Shown here in pieces: positions 53,491 to 61,446 of a DNA stretch of 64,000 nucleotides (the first letter of the stretch is position 1; each line of letters starts with the position of its first letter). Made by a program: the position numbers and the translations under genes. Origin of the DNA: an uncultured Sulfitobacter sp. (GTDB taxonomy: Bacteria; Pseudomonadota; Alphaproteobacteria; Rhodobacterales; Rhodobacteraceae); the NCBI GenBank assembly GCA_913060815.1, contig CAJXSZ010000003.1:1-64000 (forward strand), given 5' to 3'. The notes beneath the pieces are model-generated. The model ran no database searches and was not told the origin of the DNA. It worked only from the letters and a program-made list of their open reading frames with translations.

Positions 53491-55133
53491 TCACTGTCAG
53501 GCACGTACTTTTGGCGTGCCGGGCCGCGATATTTGGCGGTGTATTTTTCCTCTACCTCGGTGCCGTCATACATGAACGGCAACACACCACGCCCCAGTGA
53601 AGCGCCGCGCATCGCCTTGATGTCATTCTCGGACTTGGTCACGCGTTGCGACATGCGGCGGCCAAATTGCGCCAGCATGCCGTAAAGCCGCTCGATCTCT
53701 TCGCCGTGCGCATCCCCTTTGGCCAGATCATGGAACTCGTCGGGATCGGTCTCCAGATCAAACAACATGGGGCGCATGCCGCCTTCGGCGTGCATCAGCT
53801 TGTAACGCCCGTCAAACACCATGAACAAGCGCGCATCGCGTGGCTCCATTCCCAGCTTGGCAGCTTGCGGCTTGCAGGAATAATCGTACTCCGAGATCAC
53901 ATATTCGCGCCAGTCGGGCGTCTCGCCCCGCAGCCACGGCATGAGCGAGCGCCCCTCGATAATATGGTCGGGCACCTCGCCGCCAGCCGCCTCCACGAAA
54001 GTCGCGGCCAGATCGATGCTCTCCACCAGCGCGTCACAGACTGTGCCGCGTGTGGCCTCTGCGCTTTCGCGTGGATCAAAGATTATCAACGGCACCTTCA
54101 CCGATTGCTCGTGGAACAGGTCCTTCTCGCCCAGCCAGTGATCGCCCAGATAATCTCCATGATCCGAAGTCAGCACGATCATCGTATCCTTGAGCGTATT
54201 CGTTTCCTCCAGATGATCGAGCAGGCGGCCCAACTGGTCATCGCATTGCTTGATCAGCCCCATATAGGCAGGAATGACTTTGTCGCGTACTTCCTCACGC
54301 TGGAAGGCCGCTGCGACTTTGTTGCCCTGATAGGCCCCATAAACGGGGTGCGGGTTTTCCAGCTCCACCTCATCGCGGCGCGCTGGCGGCACATGCTCTG
54401 GCCCGTACATATTGTGATAGGGAGCTGGCACAATGTAGGGCCAGTGCGGCTTGATAAAGCTCACGTGCGCACACCACGGTCCCTTCGCTTTTCCCATAAA
54501 TTCAATCGTCTCGGAGGTCAGCCAAGGCGTCTCACTGTCTCGTTCATCGATATTGGCAGGCTCGCCCGCGTTGCGAAACATCCAGCCCGAGGCGATTTGG
54601 TCATCCGTAACCCCCGCATTGGCATAGTCGGCCCAAGGGTTCTCCTCGTCATAGCCTTTGGATTTCAGATACTCGTTATAAGGGGACCGTTTCTCGTCAT
54701 AATATCCGTCAGGCCCGTAGGCCCATAGGCCGTCATCGCGCGCCCACGCGTCAAAGCCGCATTCGGCCTGCCGCGCGCCGATGGTGCTGTCGGGGGCAAG
54801 GCCCAGCCGCTCCATACCCGCAGCATCCGCCTTCATATGTGTTTTGCCCAAAAGCCAGCAGTCCATACCGACTTTGCGCAAATGATCTCCCAACGTCTGC
54901 TCGCCCACCCGCAGGGGAAAGCCGTTCCACTGCGCGCCGTGGCTGGAAGCATATCGGCCTGTGTAATAGCACATGCGGCTGGCGCCACAGATCGGCGATT
55001 GCACGTAGGCATTGGAAAAGCGAACGCCCATCGAGGCGACGCGATCGAAATGCGGTGTCTTTAGATGTGGATGCCCTGCACAACTTAGATAATCAAAGCG
55101 CAGCTGGTCGTACATGATAAAGAGAATGTTCAT
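53487..55133 (-). CDS. Sulfatase/phosphonate-monoester-hydrolase family protein
   Basis: This 548-residue alkaline-phosphatase-superfamily hydrolase starts at ATG 55133 (MNILFIMYDQLRFDYL) after GGAGG; an upstream in-frame ATG (55160) has no ribosome site. The formylglycine motif is C49-G-A-S-R53 in QSPICGASRMCYYTGRY, and the metal ligands include Asp/Gln near the start and SDHGDYLGDHWLGEK. Length and motif fit aryl/choline sulfatases and the related phosphonate monoester hydrolases. The substrate cannot be told. No signal peptide is seen, so it is cytoplasmic. A formylglycine-generating enzyme is not in this window. Confidence 0.85.
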   Translation of the reverse strand: MNILFIMYDQLRFDYLSCAGHPHLKTPHFDRVASMGVRFSNAYVQSPICGASRMCYYTGRYASSHGAQWNGFPLRVGEQTLGDHLRKVGMDCWLLGKTHMKADAAGMERLGLAPDSTIGARQAECGFDAWARDDGLWAYGPDGYYDEKRSPYNEYLKSKGYDEENPWADYANAGVTDDQIASGWMFRNAGEPANIDERDSETPWLTSETIEFMGKAKGPWCAHVSFIKPHWPYIVPAPYHNMYGPEHVPPARRDEVELENPHPVYGAYQGNKVAAAFQREEVRDKVIPAYMGLIKQCDDQLGRLLDHLEETNTLKDTMIVLTSDHGDYLGDHWLGEKDLFHEQSVKVPLIIFDPRESAEATRGTVCDALVESIDLAATFVEAAGGEVPDHIIEGRSLMPWLRGETPDWREYVISEYDYSCKPQAAKLGMEPRDARLFMVFDGRYKLMHAEGGMRPMLFDLETDPDEFHDLAKGDAHGEEIERLYGMLAQFGRRMSQRVTKSENDIKAMRGASLGRGVLPFMYDGTEVEEKYTAKYRGPARQKYVPDSD

Positions 55134-55320
55134 GGCAATTGGCCTCCCGATTACGTGCACGTAACCACATCCCGTCCGCGCATTTCCAGCGCAAAGCGTG
55201 GTAAGAGAGCCGCAATCGGATTTTCAGGTGCCGTGGGCGTAGAAGGTGCTTGGTACGAATCGCGAAGCTGGTCTAAAGGTCGTTAACGCTGTGGGGGCGT
55301 AGTTTGACTGGACTTTTTTC

Positions 55321-56250
55321 ATGTTTCGACATGCCGTGCGCTTGACCCTTGCTCTCGTTCTCCCTTGTTTACTGGCAGCAAAAGCCGCCGACGCTGGCCC
55401 GCGCGAAAAGCTGGGCTATGGCCGTCTGGTGACCAATGACTATTTCGGCGATGGCAGCGATCGCTGGCGCACTGGGTCCATCACCTCCTCGCGGATCTGG
55501 GGAAGCTCTGGCGGTTTGGACCAGCCACGCGCCTTTGGCGACATGATAGAATTGCGCCTCTCGTCAGAAATTTTTGCACCCGACAATCTGGCGCGTCCCT
55601 CTGCGGGGGACCGGCCCTACGCAGGAGCGCTGTCAGCAGGGCTTCATACGCATTTCACATGGCAGGGCTTGGACGCTGCGATGGGTGTTGACCTTGTGGT
55701 CACGGGTGAAGGCACGGGACTAGGGCGGCTTCAACGCAGTGTGCACAAAGTCGTCGGTGCCACACGCCCCTCGCTGAGCACGCTCGACAACCAGATTGAC
55801 GGCGGCTTGCACCCCACATTCGTGGGGGAACTGGCGCGTGATTTGGCGCTGTCCCCAAATATGCATTTGCGCCCATTTCTTGAGGGCCGTGCAGGTGCGG
55901 AAACCATGGTACGGGCAGGTATTGATCTGACGTTCGGTTCAATCGGCATCGGTGAACTTCAGGTCCGCGAGGCTGTCACAGGTCAGCGCTACCGCGTTGT
56001 GCGTAACGATGACGTGCGGGGCTTCACCTTTGTGCTGGGCGCTGACATCGCGCACGTCGATGACAGCATTTTCCTCCCGTCTGACCGCGGGATCGAGCTT
56101 ACCTCTAGCCGTGACAGGCTGCGGGCAGGTCTGCATTGGCAGGGGGAGGGCGCGGAGGCCTTTTATGGACTGACCTATCTGGGAGAGGAATTCGAGGCCC
56201 AGAACGAAGGGCAGCTTGTCGGCTCATTGAGGATCAAGTTCAGTTTCTGA
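55321..56250 (+). CDS. lpxR: LpxR-like lipid A deacylase family outer-membrane protein (DUF2219)
   Basis: This 309-residue beta-barrel outer-membrane protein has a signal peptide of about 25 residues (VRLTLALVLPCLLAAKAADA). The motif TNDYFGDGSDRWRTGS early in the mature protein, GDRPYAGALSAG with the catalytic-type residues, and the C-terminal aromatic residue (IKFSF) fit the LpxR/DUF2219 family, which removes the 3'-acyloxyacyl chain of lipid A. Whether this member is active is unproven. It stands alone. Confidence 0.8.
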   Translation: MFRHAVRLTLALVLPCLLAAKAADAGPREKLGYGRLVTNDYFGDGSDRWRTGSITSSRIWGSSGGLDQPRAFGDMIELRLSSEIFAPDNLARPSAGDRPYAGALSAGLHTHFTWQGLDAAMGVDLVVTGEGTGLGRLQRSVHKVVGATRPSLSTLDNQIDGGLHPTFVGELARDLALSPNMHLRPFLEGRAGAETMVRAGIDLTFGSIGIGELQVREAVTGQRYRVVRNDDVRGFTFVLGADIAHVDDSIFLPSDRGIELTSSRDRLRAGLHWQGEGAEAFYGLTYLGEEFEAQNEGQLVGSLRIKFSF

Positions 56251-56372
56251 TCTGACAGAATCGGTCAATTCGCAACACTTATGCCGCGAAACACCATTCA
56301 CTCTTTTCCCAACGCATTAATGTTGTTAATGTCGACATAATAAAAAAATAAACTGAGGCAGGCGAAGAGTAG

Positions 56373-57452
56373 ATGGCAACGGGCTTTCGAGGCACGTTCG
56401 TAATCTCCTGGTCGCAAACAGAAATTGACGGTCTTGATGCTGCACCCGTGCAGGCATTGAGTGTTGGGGCAGCATGGGCATGGCGCGGTGACGCTGTGCG
56501 TGTGGATGGACCGTCGGATGTTTTGCGCTTGGACGAGGCGGACGGAAAAGAGAATTTGCGTAAACGTGCAGCGCGCATGGTGCACCGCCTTGTCGGTACA
56601 GCGCTTGAGCGTGATGCGGGACCACGGATATCGCAGGAAGATGCGGATCGCTCCCCGTTAATGGACAACAGCTTTGTCGTCACGGACGGTGCAAAAAGCT
56701 ATAGTGTTACGCTGATCGAAGTGGGCGGGGGCAGCCAGCCTTTGCTGATGTTCCTCAACGAGATGCCGCCACGCAATTGCGATCTTTGGATTGTGCACCA
56801 CACGCTTGGCACCGCAGCGCCCGTAGAGGAAAGCGGCGGTGGTCCACAGCAAAGTGGTGTGATCTGCTTTACCCCCGGGACGCGCATCCAGACCGAAGAC
56901 GGCACCCGCCTGATTGAAGAGCTACGCGAGGGTGACCGCGTTCAGACCAAAGACAACGGCTTGCAGCCCCTGCGCTGGATCGGGCAGCGCCGTATGACGG
57001 GCGCGCGCCTGTTTGCGATGCCAAAATTGCGCCCGATCCGCATCGCGGGCGGCGCACTTGGTCTTGAGCAACCTGATGACGATCTTCTTGTTTCTCCAGG
57101 GCACCGGATGCTGATCAGGGGGGCTGTGGCGCAGAGCCTTTTCAACACGCCCGAGGTGTTGGTGGCGGCCAAAGACCTGATTAACGGAACTACGATCACC
57201 GTTGATATGCAGGCCCGTGAGGTCACCTATATCCATGTTCTGCTGGACCAGCATCAGGTGCTTTTTGCCAACGGCTTGCAGACGGAGAGCTTTCACCCCG
57301 CTTCTGCAGCGCTTTCAACACTTGATCCGCAGGACCGCCGCAGATTGCTGGCTGAATATCCACAGCTGGAATATGATCCGCATACGTACGGCAGCTTTGC
57401 ACGGCGCACTCTTTCGGCCTCCGAAGCCGCAATCATGCAGCACGCCGCCTAA
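56373..57452 (+). CDS. Hint (hedgehog/intein) domain protein
   Basis: This 359-residue protein has an N-terminal 160-residue region I do not recognise. It is followed by a Hint domain starting at Cys165 in GVICFTPGTRIQTEDGTRLIEELREGDRVQT. The later block DDLLVSPGHRMLI and the end VTYIHVLLDQHQVLFANGLQTESFHP are typical of the Rhodobacteraceae Hint proteins. There is no C-extein after the domain beyond about 60 residues. Hint domains self-process at the cysteine; whether this one does, and for what purpose, is unknown. Its 3' end faces tlpA, 17 bp apart. Confidence 0.8.
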   Translation: MATGFRGTFVISWSQTEIDGLDAAPVQALSVGAAWAWRGDAVRVDGPSDVLRLDEADGKENLRKRAARMVHRLVGTALERDAGPRISQEDADRSPLMDNSFVVTDGAKSYSVTLIEVGGGSQPLLMFLNEMPPRNCDLWIVHHTLGTAAPVEESGGGPQQSGVICFTPGTRIQTEDGTRLIEELREGDRVQTKDNGLQPLRWIGQRRMTGARLFAMPKLRPIRIAGGALGLEQPDDDLLVSPGHRMLIRGAVAQSLFNTPEVLVAAKDLINGTTITVDMQAREVTYIHVLLDQHQVLFANGLQTESFHPASAALSTLDPQDRRRLLAEYPQLEYDPHTYGSFARRTLSASEAAIMQHAA

Positions 57453-57469
57453 CGATTGGGCGCGCGCGG

Positions 57470-58042
57470 CTAACCCGCCTTGCGCGCCTCAACAAGCGTT
57501 TTAATGATGGTCTTGGCTGTATCACTGGCCCAGTCGGCGTCGCCGCGGAGACGCGCGATTTCACGGCCCTCAGGATCTATCAAAACTGTGATCGGCAGAC
57601 CGAATATGGCCATCTGGCTGGCCAGTCTTTGTTTCGGGTCCTGATGGCGCGGCAGGTTGGTGACGCCGATTTCCTTGAAGAATTTGGAGATACCTGTGGG
57701 GGAGTTGCGTCCTGTGGCGATTGTCAGCACCTCGAAATCATCGCCGCCCAGCTCGGATTGCAACTCTGACAGATGCGGCATCTCTTTGCGGCACGGCGCG
57801 CACCACGTGGCCCAGAAATTCACCAGCACATACTTGCCACGATAGTCCTCGAGGCTGGCACGGCCCGCGTCATCGGCAAGCTCGAACTCGGCATTGGAGG
57901 TGGCCTGTGGTGTGTCATGCACGGCCAGTTTTTTCATGTCACCGCTCAGCAAAGGTAGGATAAGATCACCATCATTGGCCAGCGCAGGGGTGGCCCCTGC
58001 CGTGAGGGCCGTATAGACGAGAGCGAGCAAGAGTTTCTTCAT
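57470..58042 (-). CDS. TlpA/ResA-like thiol-disulfide oxidoreductase
   Basis: This 190-residue exported thioredoxin-fold protein starts at ATG 58042 ([24 protein letters not shown]), giving a signal peptide of about 22 residues; an ATG four codons upstream would also serve. The active site is [12 protein letters not shown], and the cis-Pro region is [18 protein letters not shown]. TlpA/ResA-type proteins keep periplasmic cysteines reduced, for example in cytochrome c or oxidase assembly. It is divergent from argH with 24 bp between the starts, so the two share a promoter region. Confidence 0.9.
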   Translation of the reverse strand: MKKLLLALVYTALTAGATPALANDGDLILPLLSGDMKKLAVHDTPQATSNAEFELADDAGRASLEDYRGKYVLVNFWATWCAPCRKEMPHLSELQSELGGDDFEVLTIATGRNSPTGISKFFKEIGVTNLPRHQDPKQRLASQMAIFGLPITVLIDPEGREIARLRGDADWASDTAKTIIKTLVEARKAG

Positions 58043-58066
58043 GGGTCCCTCCAAGGGAATAGGCGA

Positions 58067-59467
58067 ATGACAGACAAGACATCAAAGACGTCGAATAAAA
58101 TGTGGGGCGGCCGCTTTGCCGCGGGTCCCGATGCGATCATGGAAGCAATTAACGCCTCCATCAGTTTTGACAAGCGTATGGCGGCGCAGGATATTGCAGG
58201 CTCGCGCGCGCACGCGTCGATGCTGGCCACACAGGGTATCATCGAGACTAGCGATGCGGAGGCGATCCGTGAAGGGCTGCTCACAGTCTTGTCAGAAATA
58301 GAAGGCGGGACGTTTGAATATTCTGCCGCATTGGAAGACATCCACATGAATGTGGAGGCGCGACTGAAGGAAGTCATCGGCGAGCCTGCGGGGCGTTTGC
58401 ACACAGGCCGCTCGCGCAATGATCAGGTCGCAACCGATTTCAAGCTTTGGGTGCGCGATCAATGTGACGCCGCCGAAGGCGCGCTCGTGGCACTCATCCG
58501 AGCGCTTCTCACCCAAGCCGAGGCGGGAGCTGACTGGGTCATGCCCGGCTTTACCCATCTGCAAACCGCGCAGCCCGTCACATGGGGCCACCACATGATG
58601 GCCTATGTCGAGATGTTTGGCCGTGATCTGAGCCGCATGCGCGATGCGCGCGCGCGCATGAACGAAAGCCCGTTGGGTGCTGCGGCACTGGCAGGCACAT
58701 CGTTCCCGATTGATCGCGAGATGACGGCGAAGGCGCTGGGCTTTGACCGTCCCTCCGCCAATAGTCTGGATGCGGTAAGTGATCGTGACTTTGCGCTGGA
58801 ATACCTCGGGTCGGCCAGCATTTGCGCCATGCACCTGAGCCGCTTTGCAGAAGAGCTGGTAATTTGGTCCAGCGCGCAGTTTAGGTTTGTGACACTGTCG
58901 GATCGCTTCTCAACAGGCTCCAGCATCATGCCGCAAAAGAAAAACCCTGATGCAGCCGAGCTTATCCGCGCCAAGATCGGGCGCATTTTCGGGGCGAACG
59001 TGGCGCTGATGATGGTAATGAAGGGCCTGCCCTTGGCCTATTCAAAGGATATGCAGGAAGACAAAGAACAGGTGTTCGACGCTGCCGACAACCTCATGCT
59101 GGCGCTGGCCGCGATGGAGGGGATGGTGCGCGACATGAGCGCCAACCGCGACCAACTGGCCGCCGCCGCAGGCAGCGGATTTTCCACCGCGACGGACCTT
59201 GCCGATTGGCTGGTGCGTGTTCTGGGCCTGCCGTTTCGCGATGCGCATCACATCACAGGTGCGCTTGTGGCGATGGCCGAAACGCAGGGCTGTGATCTGC
59301 CCGATCTGACTTTGGAGCAGATGAAATTGGAGCATGACGGTATCACTGAGGATGTATTTTCCGTGTTGGGTGTGGAAAATTCCGTCAACTCGCGCATCTC
59401 TTACGGGGGCACTGCACCGGTGCAGGTCCGCGCGCAGATCGCCCGTTGGAAGGAACTGGTGGCATGA
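58067..59467 (+). CDS. argH: Argininosuccinate lyase ArgH
   Basis: ArgH cleaves argininosuccinate to arginine and fumarate, the last step of arginine synthesis. The protein has 466 residues. The N-terminal [22 protein letters not shown] and the superfamily signature [18 protein letters not shown], with the flexible catalytic serine loop, are complete. [13 protein letters not shown] carries substrate contacts. The stop overlaps the first small lipoprotein gene by 4 bp (ATGA), so the downstream genes are translationally coupled to it. Confidence 0.95.
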   Translation: MTDKTSKTSNKMWGGRFAAGPDAIMEAINASISFDKRMAAQDIAGSRAHASMLATQGIIETSDAEAIREGLLTVLSEIEGGTFEYSAALEDIHMNVEARLKEVIGEPAGRLHTGRSRNDQVATDFKLWVRDQCDAAEGALVALIRALLTQAEAGADWVMPGFTHLQTAQPVTWGHHMMAYVEMFGRDLSRMRDARARMNESPLGAAALAGTSFPIDREMTAKALGFDRPSANSLDAVSDRDFALEYLGSASICAMHLSRFAEELVIWSSAQFRFVTLSDRFSTGSSIMPQKKNPDAAELIRAKIGRIFGANVALMMVMKGLPLAYSKDMQEDKEQVFDAADNLMLALAAMEGMVRDMSANRDQLAAAAGSGFSTATDLADWLVRVLGLPFRDAHHITGALVAMAETQGCDLPDLTLEQMKLEHDGITEDVFSVLGVENSVNSRISYGGTAPVQVRAQIARWKELVA

Positions 59468-59634
59468 AAAAGCTGATGCTATGTGCGATTCTGGCCTTGT
59501 CTGCCTGTGGCGTGGATGGTGAACCCGTCCAGCCAACAGGCGGCGTGAAGGTAGGCTTGAATGGCAACGGCATCGGTATTGGCGCAAATGTTGGCCTGAA
59601 AAAGGGGCCATTGCGTGTGGGGTTGGGGCTGTGA
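59464..59634 (+). CDS. Small lipoprotein between argH and lysA, LptM-like candidate
   Basis: This 56-residue protein has an N-terminal lipoprotein signal ([15 protein letters not shown], lipobox LSAC). The segment after the lipidated Cys, [13 protein letters not shown], resembles the short core of LptM (YifL), a lipoprotein that helps assemble LptD and whose gene sits beside lysA/dapF in gammaproteobacteria. The rest is glycine-rich ([21 protein letters not shown]). It starts at ATG 59464 inside the argH stop. The LptM assignment is inferred from synteny and the core motif. Confidence 0.75.
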   Translation: MKKLMLCAILALSACGVDGEPVQPTGGVKVGLNGNGIGIGANVGLKKGPLRVGLGL

Positions 59635-59792
59635 GGTTTTTTGTTGGCGTGTTGCTTTTGGCCGTGGCGGCCTGCGGTCCGCGAGACGGCGCTGCGCAAC
59701 GTGATGTGACCGCGCGACAGGCACCGAGCACGACAACGCCTGGCATCCAGATCTCGGGCGATGCAAGTTTTGGTATAAAGCGGGGACTTTGA
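59631..59792 (+). CDS. Second small lipoprotein, GTG start
   Basis: This 53-residue protein starts at GTG 59631, overlapping the stop of the preceding lipoprotein. The lipobox is AVAAC-GPRDGAA. The C-terminus, PGIQISGDASFGIKRGL, echoes the end of the first lipoprotein ([20 protein letters not shown]), so the two may be duplicates that diverged. It ends in ATGA overlap with the DUF2834 gene. No function is known. Confidence 0.7.
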   Translation: MRFFVGVLLLAVAACGPRDGAAQRDVTARQAPSTTTPGIQISGDASFGIKRGL

Positions 59793-60109
59793 TGTCTGTT
59801 CTTCGAATGATCTATCTGGCGCTTGCCGTCTGGGGTGCGATCCATCCCATGTATTATTTCGTCCAGTGGTTTCAGCAAAACACTTGGGACATTATGGCGA
59901 TGGCGGATGCATGGCATGTGAATGCTGCGACCAGCGGGCTCACGTGGGATCTGACGATTGCGGCAGTGGCCCTTACGGTATGGATCATTGCCGAAGTTGC
60001 GACACGTCGAAACTGGGGCGCATTGATTGCCGTTCCTGCGACATTTTGTATTGGGGTAAGCTGTGGTTTGCCGCTCTATCTATTTCTGCGCTCGGCGCCT
60101 GTCCGCTAG
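59792..60109 (+). CDS. DUF2834 family membrane protein
   Basis: This 105-residue protein has three hydrophobic segments (about 1-22, 50-68 and 76-98). The N-terminus MSVLRMIYLALAVWGAIHPMYYFVQWF fits the DUF2834 family. ATG 59792 overlaps the stop of the previous gene; a TTG three bases upstream opens the same frame but is not needed. It lies between argH and lysA genes. Function unknown. Confidence 0.8.
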   Translation: MSVLRMIYLALAVWGAIHPMYYFVQWFQQNTWDIMAMADAWHVNAATSGLTWDLTIAAVALTVWIIAEVATRRNWGALIAVPATFCIGVSCGLPLYLFLRSAPVR

Positions 60110-60141
60110 GGCGGATTTGAGTTTAATTGGAAAAATGACGT

Positions 60142-61425
60142 ATGGACCATTTCATCTATCGTGACGGCGCGCTTTTTGCCGAAGATGTGCCGATCGCAGA
60201 GATTGCTGCGGCTGTTGGCACGCCATTTTATGTCTATTCCACCGCGACCCTGTTGCGGCATTTCCGTGCGTTTGATGACGCGCTGGAGGGGATGGATCAT
60301 CTTGTCTGTTATGCGATGAAAGCCAATTCCAATCAGGCCGTTCTGCGCACGCTGGCGCAGGCAGGCGCTGGCATGGATGTGGTGAGCGAGGGCGAATACC
60401 TGCGTGCCCGTGCTGCTGGTGTGCCCGGTGACAAGATTGTGTTTTCGGGTGTTGGCAAGACGGCGCGAGAAATTCGCGTCGCCCTTGAGGGCGGTATTCG
60501 CCAGTTCAACGTTGAAAGCGAGCCCGAGATGGAAGTGCTCAACGCAGTTGCGCTGGAGCTGGGTAAGGTAGCGCCGATCACAGTGCGGGTGAATCCCGAT
60601 GTTGATGCCAAAACCCACGCGAAGATCGCCACGGGCAAGTCCGAGAACAAGTTCGGCATTCCGATCACACGCGCACGCGAAGTCTATGCGATGGCGGCGC
60701 AGATGGCAGGGCTCAAGGTAATCGGGATCGATGTGCACATCGGTTCGCAGCTCACGGATTTGGCACCGTTCGAGCAGGCTTATCTAAAGGTGGCCGAGCT
60801 GACAGAGCAATTGCGCGCGGATGGTCATGAGATCACGCGGCTTGATCTGGGCGGTGGCCTTGGCATTCCGTATGAGACGAGTAACGAGGCTCCGCCGCTG
60901 CCCACTGATTATGGCGCGATGGTACAGCGCACTTTGGGGCATCTGGATTGCGAGATCGAGATTGAGCCGGGCCGTTTGATCGCGGGCAACGCAGGGCTGA
61001 TGGTAAGCAAGGTGATTTATGTCAAATCGGGCGAGGGGCGAGATTTCCTGATCCTCGACGGCGCGATGAACGATCTCATTCGACCTGCCATGTATGAGGC
61101 CTATCACGACATCATCCCTGTGATCGAGCCTGAGGCCGGTATGGAAAAGCAACCCTATGACATCGTCGGGCCAGTGTGCGAATCTGGTGATACCTTTGCC
61201 AAGCAGCGCGACATGGCGCCGCTGGCGGCTGGTGATCTGGTCGCGTTTCGTAGCGCAGGTGCCTACGGCGCAGTCATGTCCAGCGAGTATAATTCGCGCG
61301 CATTGATCCCCGAAGTTCTGGTGCACGGTGATCAATTCGCGGTTATCCGCCCACGTCCAACCTTTGACGAAATGATAAATCGCGATACCATACCTGAATG
61401 GCTTGAGACGCATACCGCGACCTGA
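60142..61425 (+). CDS. lysA: Diaminopimelate decarboxylase LysA
   Basis: LysA converts meso-diaminopimelate to L-lysine with PLP, the final step of lysine synthesis. The protein has 427 residues. The Schiff-base lysine is in VCYAMKANSNQAVLRTL, the glycine loop is LDLGGGLGIPYE, and the substrate-gripping text is VGPVCESGDTFAKQRDM in the C-terminal barrel. It starts 32 bp after the DUF2834 gene and ends 21 bp before the TIGR02302 gene, so the whole run from argH may be one transcript. Confidence 0.95.
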   Translation: MDHFIYRDGALFAEDVPIAEIAAAVGTPFYVYSTATLLRHFRAFDDALEGMDHLVCYAMKANSNQAVLRTLAQAGAGMDVVSEGEYLRARAAGVPGDKIVFSGVGKTAREIRVALEGGIRQFNVESEPEMEVLNAVALELGKVAPITVRVNPDVDAKTHAKIATGKSENKFGIPITRAREVYAMAAQMAGLKVIGIDVHIGSQLTDLAPFEQAYLKVAELTEQLRADGHEITRLDLGGGLGIPYETSNEAPPLPTDYGAMVQRTLGHLDCEIEIEPGRLIAGNAGLMVSKVIYVKSGEGRDFLILDGAMNDLIRPAMYEAYHDIIPVIEPEAGMEKQPYDIVGPVCESGDTFAKQRDMAPLAAGDLVAFRSAGAYGAVMSSEYNSRALIPEVLVHGDQFAVIRPRPTFDEMINRDTIPEWLETHTAT

Positions 61426-61446
61426 GCCTCCTAATGAGGCAATCGC

